Notes under the pieces: model-generated
The model's input: the letters and a program-made list of their open reading frames with translations, nothing else
The model's database searches: none
What the model was told of the DNA's origin: nothing
Shown: positions 6,555-9,405 of the stretch, one piece after another
Position numbering within the stretch: position 1 is the stretch's first letter
How the letters are laid out: the number at the start of each line of letters is the position of its first letter
Translations under genes and position numbers: made by a program
Origin: CAYZDV01 sp964477275
GTDB taxonomy: Bacteria > Acidobacteriota > Aminicenantia > Aminicenantales > Aminicenantaceae
Assembly: GCA_964477275.1 (NCBI GenBank)
Contig: CAYZDV010000078.1
Span: 1 to 9,405 of the forward strand
Direction: 5' to 3'
DNA: 9,405 bases

Positions 6555-6842
6555 TCAGCTGATTTTGGCCAGAATTTCTTCCTCACGGACGATGACGTAC
6601 TCCTCCTCGCCGACAGTCACCTCTGTGCCGCTGAATTTTCCGATGAGGACCTTATCCCCCTTCTTGACGTCGAGAGGAATGACCTTCCCATCCTCCGTGA
6701 CTCGGCCTTTTCCGACTTCGATGACCTCTGCTTCCTGGGGTTTTTCCTTGGCCGTGTCCGGAATGATGATTCCGCCTTTCTTGACTTCCTCTTCTTCCAG
6801 CCGTTTGAGAAGAACTCTGTCATGCAAGGGTAAAATTTTCAT
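6555..6842 (-). CDS. groES: Co-chaperonin GroES (10 kDa)
   Basis: GroES caps the GroEL chamber as a heptamer. The 95-residue protein starts MKILPLHDRVLLKRLEEEE and contains the mobile loop that contacts GroEL (about 16-36, with GGIIIPDTA at 23-31), KKGDKVLIGKFSGTEV (60-75) and a C-terminal strand EEYVIVREEEILAKI. The start at 6842 is preferred over an upstream in-frame ATG at 6935. AGGAGG (6853-6848) lies five bases before it, the protein then has the family's usual length and N terminus, and the upstream ATG would lie before the promoter. It is the first gene of the groES-groEL operon. Its promoter at 6895-6923 is flanked by two CIRCE-type elements. Confidence 0.97.
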   Translation of the reverse strand: MKILPLHDRVLLKRLEEEEVKKGGIIIPDTAKEKPQEAEVIEVGKGRVTEDGKVIPLDVKKGDKVLIGKFSGTEVTVGEEEYVIVREEEILAKIS

Positions 6843-6868
6843 GCTTACCTCCTTCTCGGAATAGATAG

Positions 6869-6895
6869 TTAGCAGAATTGCTAAGGAAGTGCTAA
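6869..6895. promoter_or_regulatory. CIRCE-like HrcA operator, start-proximal
   Basis: The layout is exactly 9-9-9: left arm TTAGCAGAA (6869-6877; 6/9 to TTAGCACTC), spacer 6878-6886, right arm AAGTGCTAA (6887-6895; 8/9 to GAGTGCTAA). It covers the predicted transcription start and touches the -10 of groES, the usual place for HrcA repression. An internal second pairing, TTAGCA-N4-TGCTAA (6869-6884), is also present. hrcA itself is outside the window. Confidence 0.75.
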
Positions 6896-6923
6896 TTTTA
6901 TGGAAAAGCGTCCTGTTTGTCAA
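6895..6923 (-). promoter_or_regulatory. groESL promoter
   Basis: On the minus strand, TTGACA (6923-6918, 6/6) and TAAAAT (6900-6895, 5/6) are separated by exactly 17 bases. The start would be near 6888, inside the downstream CIRCE-like element, giving a leader of about 46 nt before the groES ATG. A vegetative-type promoter plus CIRCE fits HrcA repression rather than a dedicated heat-shock sigma factor. Confidence 0.9.
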
Positions 6924-6941
6924 GAGGAGATGCAAAAAAAT

Positions 6942-6968
6942 TCAGCACTTTTTTTGAAGGAGTGCTAA
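6942..6968. promoter_or_regulatory. CIRCE HrcA operator, upstream copy (overlaps a stop codon; terminator-like)
   Basis: Arms TCAGCACTT (6942-6950; 7/9) and GAGTGCTAA (6960-6968; 9/9) are separated by a 9-base spacer. It sits 18 bp upstream of the groES -35. The TAG stop of the HTH gene (6967-6965) lies inside the right arm. On the minus strand the repeat can pair over eight positions (one G:U) and is followed, after one base, by seven T's (6940-6934), resembling an intrinsic terminator for the purC-side operon. Confidence 0.82.
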
Positions 6969-7204
6969 CTTTTTGGGGTGATTTTTAACGACTTGGCTCG
7001 ATTGCGGAGAGTGTTGCGGTGAACTCCGAGGGCTTTGGCCATTCTCGTCATTTTTCCTTTATATTTTTTCGAGGCTGTCTCGATATAGATTTTCTCGAAT
7101 TCGCTCAGGGCATCCTTCAGACTGAGCTCTTTCTCGACCATTTCCTGGATGATGACTTCCAGGCTCTGATGAATGCTCATTTTTTCAGGCTTTTTTTGCA
7201 TCAT
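6965..7204 (-). CDS. Small Fis-type helix-turn-helix protein
   Basis: This 79-residue protein ends in a Fis/NtrC-type DNA-binding domain (HTH_8). IYIETASKKYKGKMTRMAKALG (39-60) supplies the first helices, and VHRNTLRNRAKSLKI (61-75) holds the turn and recognition helix. The N-terminal half (about 10-40) is an acidic amphipathic helical segment, as in short Fis-like proteins; no ATPase or receiver domain is present. It starts with ATGATG at 7204, overlapping the cvpA-family gene by 20 nt; an ATG at 7180 would give 71 residues and a start just past the upstream stop. Neither start has a good SD, so translational coupling is likely. Its stop codon lies in the upstream CIRCE of groESL. A role in controlling its own operon or groESL is only a positional guess. 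Targets unknown. Confidence 0.8.
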   Translation of the reverse strand: MMQKKPEKMSIHQSLEVIIQEMVEKELSLKDALSEFEKIYIETASKKYKGKMTRMAKALGVHRNTLRNRAKSLKITPKS

Positions 7205-7715
7205 TTTCCGCTTTTCTCGTGATTTCTCTGTAAGCTTCCCGGAATCTTTCCTTGAGGTCTCTGGGGACCAGGCCGGCGATGGCTCTGGTCATCTGCACGC
7301 AGGGCGGAGCCAGCTGGGATTCCTTGAGGGCCTTCCTGCTGACCGGAAAGACCATGAGAGCAAAGACCAGGACTCCGCAGATGAGAATCCCCTGGAGAAG
7401 GCCCAGTCCTCCTCCCAGAAGGTTGTTTAAAAGCTTTAACGGCCCCTTGATCATCTTTGACAGCAGGTGGGACATCACCCATCCCAGCCCCGCCACCCCC
7501 AAAAACACGGTCAGGAAACCGAGAAAATGGGCTAAAATATCAGAATGGATGAACTGTCGATAGAACCATCCGACCTGGCCATACAGGCCCAGGGCCAGAA
7601 ACAACCCCAGAATCACCGACAGAAGGCCGAAGACCTGTTTCACCAGTCCTTTGATAACGCCCAGGATAGTGGTCACAGCCAGAACGACGATGAGGATGAC
7701 ATCCAGCCAGTTCAC
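7185..7715 (-). CDS. cvpA: CvpA family inner-membrane protein
   Basis: CvpA proteins are small multi-pass inner-membrane proteins; in E. coli the gene is needed for colicin V production and is cotranscribed with purF, but its molecular role remains unclear. This 176-residue protein opens with the typical NWLDVILIVVLAVTTILGVIKG, has hydrophobic segments at about 3-20, 27-46, 60-84 and 104-124, and contains GPLKLLNNLLGGGLGLLQG (91-109), matching the family's Gly-rich loop before the last helix. A soluble charged tail (125-176) follows. The start is GTG, with GGAGGAG about six bases upstream. The GTGA overlap with the PHP gene (4 nt) and the 20-nt overlap with the HTH gene show tight coupling. 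Its place in an operon with a purine gene recalls the E. coli cvpA-purF arrangement. Confidence 0.85.
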   Translation of the reverse strand: MNWLDVILIVVLAVTTILGVIKGLVKQVFGLLSVILGLFLALGLYGQVGWFYRQFIHSDILAHFLGFLTVFLGVAGLGWVMSHLLSKMIKGPLKLLNNLLGGGLGLLQGILICGVLVFALMVFPVSRKALKESQLAPPCVQMTRAIAGLVPRDLKERFREAYREITRKAENDAKKA

Positions 7716-8599
7716 TCCCGGCTCCTCCGCTTGTTCAGTTCCTCAACCATCCAGTATTCGCCCTCCCTCAAGGCCCCGAACGGGATATGGGGTTTGATCC
7801 GGCCGTGAAAGTCGGAGCCAGCGGTGGGAACGAGGTCCAGCTCACCGGCTATTTCTCTGTAAAATCCCACCTGCGATGGATCATGATAGAAAGTGTAAAC
7901 CTCCAGCCCCTGGAGTCCGTTATCCTTGAGCTGAACGATGTCTTCCCTGGATGCCTTCTGAAAGTAGGCTCCAGGATGGGCAAGGACCGGCACTCCGTCT
8001 GTCCGGGGAGCCATCCGGAGGACCTCTACCAGGTCCAGGTTCTGCTTGGGGACCCAGGCGGGTTTCCCCTCCAAAAAGAAATCTTTGTAAAAAAGGTAAG
8101 GAGCGAAGAGCCGGTTGCCGCCTTCCAAATACTTACTCAGGGATCTGTCGTTCTTCTCTTCTGCCTTGTCCAGCAGAACCTGGGCGATGGTGACTCCCAG
8201 CACAGAACCGGACTTGACCTTCCTGTGGATTTCTTTCCAGTGGATATCAAAGCCCAGCTCCCTCAGCTTTTTGACCCGCTCCCTGGCTTCCCGGGCTCTC
8301 CGCCTTAAAACCTCGTCGATGAGCGCAGAGATGTTCTTTTTCCTCCAGTCGACAAAATAGAGAAGGAGGTGAAACTCCCGGCCGTCGAAAAGGGTGGTCA
8401 GCTCGATCCCGGGTATGACTTCAACACCTTCTTCCTCTCCGTGCTTTAGGGCCTCCGGATAAGCGGCCACTGTGTCATGGTCGGTGATGGAGACTGCCAT
8501 CAGGTTGTTTTTTCTGGCCATCTGGACGATGTGGAAGGGAGAAAAATCACCATCACTGCTCCTGTTGGAATGGATGTGCAAATCGACGTGCCGCGGCAT
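7712..8599 (-). CDS. PHP-domain phosphoesterase (RnaAM/TrpH-like)
   Basis: This 295-residue protein has a full PHP metal centre: VDLHIHSNRSSDGDFSP (5-21; H8, H10, D16), ITDHDT (38-43; D40, H41), PGIELTT (63-69; E66), H77, AHPG (207-210) and AGSDFHG (260-266; D263, H265). Length and motif spacing fit the YciV/TrpH family, whose studied members are metal-dependent phosphatases on 3',5'-nucleoside bisphosphates or 5'-to-3' exonucleases on short RNA. A helical insertion rich in Arg and Lys (about 92-165) lies between the E66/H77 and H208 motifs, as in that family. The substrate cannot be read from sequence. It starts at an ATG sharing one base with the purC stop (TGATG) and overlaps the cvpA-family gene by 4 nt. 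It is unrelated in role to the PHP-bearing endonuclease Q elsewhere in the window. Confidence 0.82.
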   Translation of the reverse strand: MPRHVDLHIHSNRSSDGDFSPFHIVQMARKNNLMAVSITDHDTVAAYPEALKHGEEEGVEVIPGIELTTLFDGREFHLLLYFVDWRKKNISALIDEVLRRRAREARERVKKLRELGFDIHWKEIHRKVKSGSVLGVTIAQVLLDKAEEKNDRSLSKYLEGGNRLFAPYLFYKDFFLEGKPAWVPKQNLDLVEVLRMAPRTDGVPVLAHPGAYFQKASREDIVQLKDNGLQGLEVYTFYHDPSQVGFYREIAGELDLVPTAGSDFHGRIKPHIPFGALREGEYWMVEELNKRRSRE

Positions 8600-9405
8600 C
8601 AGACGTCATTCTTTCCTGTGAGCAGGCGAAAGATTTCGAAATACCTCTCGGCGGTCTGGTCAATGATCGACGGCGGCAGGGGCGGCGGGGGGGAATTCTT
8701 GTCCCAGCCCGTGCTCTCCAGATAGTCGCGGACGAACTGTTTGTCCAGGCTGAGCTGAGGTCCGCCGGGCGAATAGCTGGCCAGCGGCCAGAACCGGGAT
8801 GAATCGGGAGTGAAGATTTCATCCACCAGAAGGAGCTCATCGTTTGAGAGGCCAAACTCAAACTTGGTGTCGGCGATGATGATGCCCTTTGAATAGGCAT
8901 GGAGGGAAGCTTTCTGGTAAAGCTCGATGGTGATCCTTCTGATCTTCTTGGCCAGGTCCGCTCCGACCCGCTTCTGCAGTTCCTTGAAGCTGATGTTGAG
9001 GTCGTGACCTTCTTCGGCCTTGGTCGCCGGGGTGAAGATGATCTCTTCCAGCCGGTCGCTCTCCCTGAGTCCCGGCGGGAGCTTGACACCGCAGACCTTG
9101 CCCGTGGCTTTATAGTCATTCCATCCTGACCCGGAAAGATAGCCGCGGGCGACGCACTCCACCGGTATCACCTTCGTCTTCTTGACGAGCATCGATCTTT
9201 TCTCCAGGCGGTCACGGTATTTGTGGAGCGGCGGCGGGTAGTCATCGACTTCAGCCGTTATCAGATGATTGGGACAAACCAGGTCCGTGAAATCAAACCA
9301 GAACCTGGAGAGCTGGGTCAGGATCTTCCCTTTTTCCGGAATGAGAGAGGGAAGCACATAATCGAAAGCCGATATGCGGTCCGTGGCCACGATGAGGAGC
9401 CTGTC
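8599..9405 (-). CDS. purC: Phosphoribosylaminoimidazole-succinocarboxamide synthase (5' end missing)
   Basis: PurC (SAICAR synthetase) condenses CAIR with aspartate using ATP in de novo purine synthesis, in the cytoplasm. The reading frame is open to the window edge: codons 9405-9391 give DRLLI, which join VATDRISAFD to give the conserved N-terminal nucleotide-site motif, so the GTG at 9390 is an internal valine, not the start. About 20 N-terminal residues probably lie outside. Other family signatures are VIPVECVARGYLSGSGWNDY, HDLNISF, IIIADTKFEFG and LLVDEIFTPDSSRFWP, followed by the C-terminal SPGGPQLSLDKQFVRDYL segment. The total fits the longer PurC class of about 290-300 residues. It heads the visible part of a four-gene overlapping operon; the stop shares its last base with the ATG of the PHP gene. 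Confidence 0.96.
   Translation of the reverse strand, partial: DRLLIVATDRISAFDYVLPSLIPEKGKILTQLSRFWFDFTDLVCPNHLITAEVDDYPPPLHKYRDRLEKRSMLVKKTKVIPVECVARGYLSGSGWNDYKATGKVCGVKLPPGLRESDRLEEIIFTPATKAEEGHDLNISFKELQKRVGADLAKKIRRITIELYQKASLHAYSKGIIIADTKFEFGLSNDELLLVDEIFTPDSSRFWPLASYSPGGPQLSLDKQFVRDYLESTGWDKNSPPPPLPPSIIDQTAERYFEIFRLLTGKNDV

Noticed and set aside
6843..6935. N-terminal extension of GroES from an ATG at 6935
   Set aside because: The extension would cover the promoter and the CIRCE-like element; AGGAGG and family length place the start at 6842.
9388..9390. GTG as start codon of purC
   Set aside because: The frame stays open to 9405 and the five upstream codons (DRLLI) continue the conserved PurC N-terminal motif.

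Overview
The window looks like ordinary chromosome from a diderm (Gram-negative-type) bacterium. An LPS-export permease gene (LptF/LptG) implies an outer membrane. Coding DNA is moderately GC-rich. Most starts have strong AGGAGG ribosome binding sites, but GTG and TTG starts also occur. groESL is controlled by HrcA/CIRCE elements. The combination of fused LptF-LptG, a DUF151 nuclease, endonuclease Q and CIRCE-controlled groESL would fit the Acidobacteriota/Aminicenantota area, but that placement is a low-confidence inference. No IS element, phage gene, CRISPR array, tRNA or rRNA was seen.

Left part (1-2484). A secreted or membrane protein gene begins on the minus strand at 42 and runs off the left edge; only 14 codons are present, with a TTG start and a perfect SD. 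It is divergent from a plus-strand endonuclease Q gene (437-1729), a PHP-type DNA repair nuclease. The 394-bp gap between them is AT-rich and full of inverted repeats, including two tandem ATCCA-N6-TGGAT dyads that look like an operator. After a set of mutually exclusive hairpins, a consensus promoter (TTGACA-17-TATATT) drives a DUF151 bifunctional-nuclease-family gene (1947-2432). This converges on the next gene.

Middle part (2485-6968, minus strand). A single 784-residue ORF carries two YjgP/YjgQ permease units, LptF followed by LptG. Upstream of it, groES-groEL forms a heat-shock operon. It has a near-consensus promoter (TTGACA-17-TAAAAT) with one CIRCE-like element over the -10/start region and a second upstream of the -35. 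A strong Rho-independent terminator follows groEL, only 27 bp before the lptFG GTG start.

Right part (6965-9405, minus strand). purC (5' end cut by the window edge), a PHP-domain phosphoesterase, a CvpA-family membrane protein and a 79-residue Fis-type HTH protein overlap one another by 1, 4 and 20 nt, so they are almost certainly one operon. The HTH gene's stop codon lies inside the upstream CIRCE. That CIRCE's inverted repeat is followed by seven T's on the coding strand, so it may also end the purC operon transcript.

I found no clearly new multi-gene system. The points most worth a second look are the paired CIRCE elements (one combined with stop codon and terminator), the tandem dyads upstream of endonuclease Q, the LptF-LptG fusion with an unusually short leader, and the coupled Fis-like gene.
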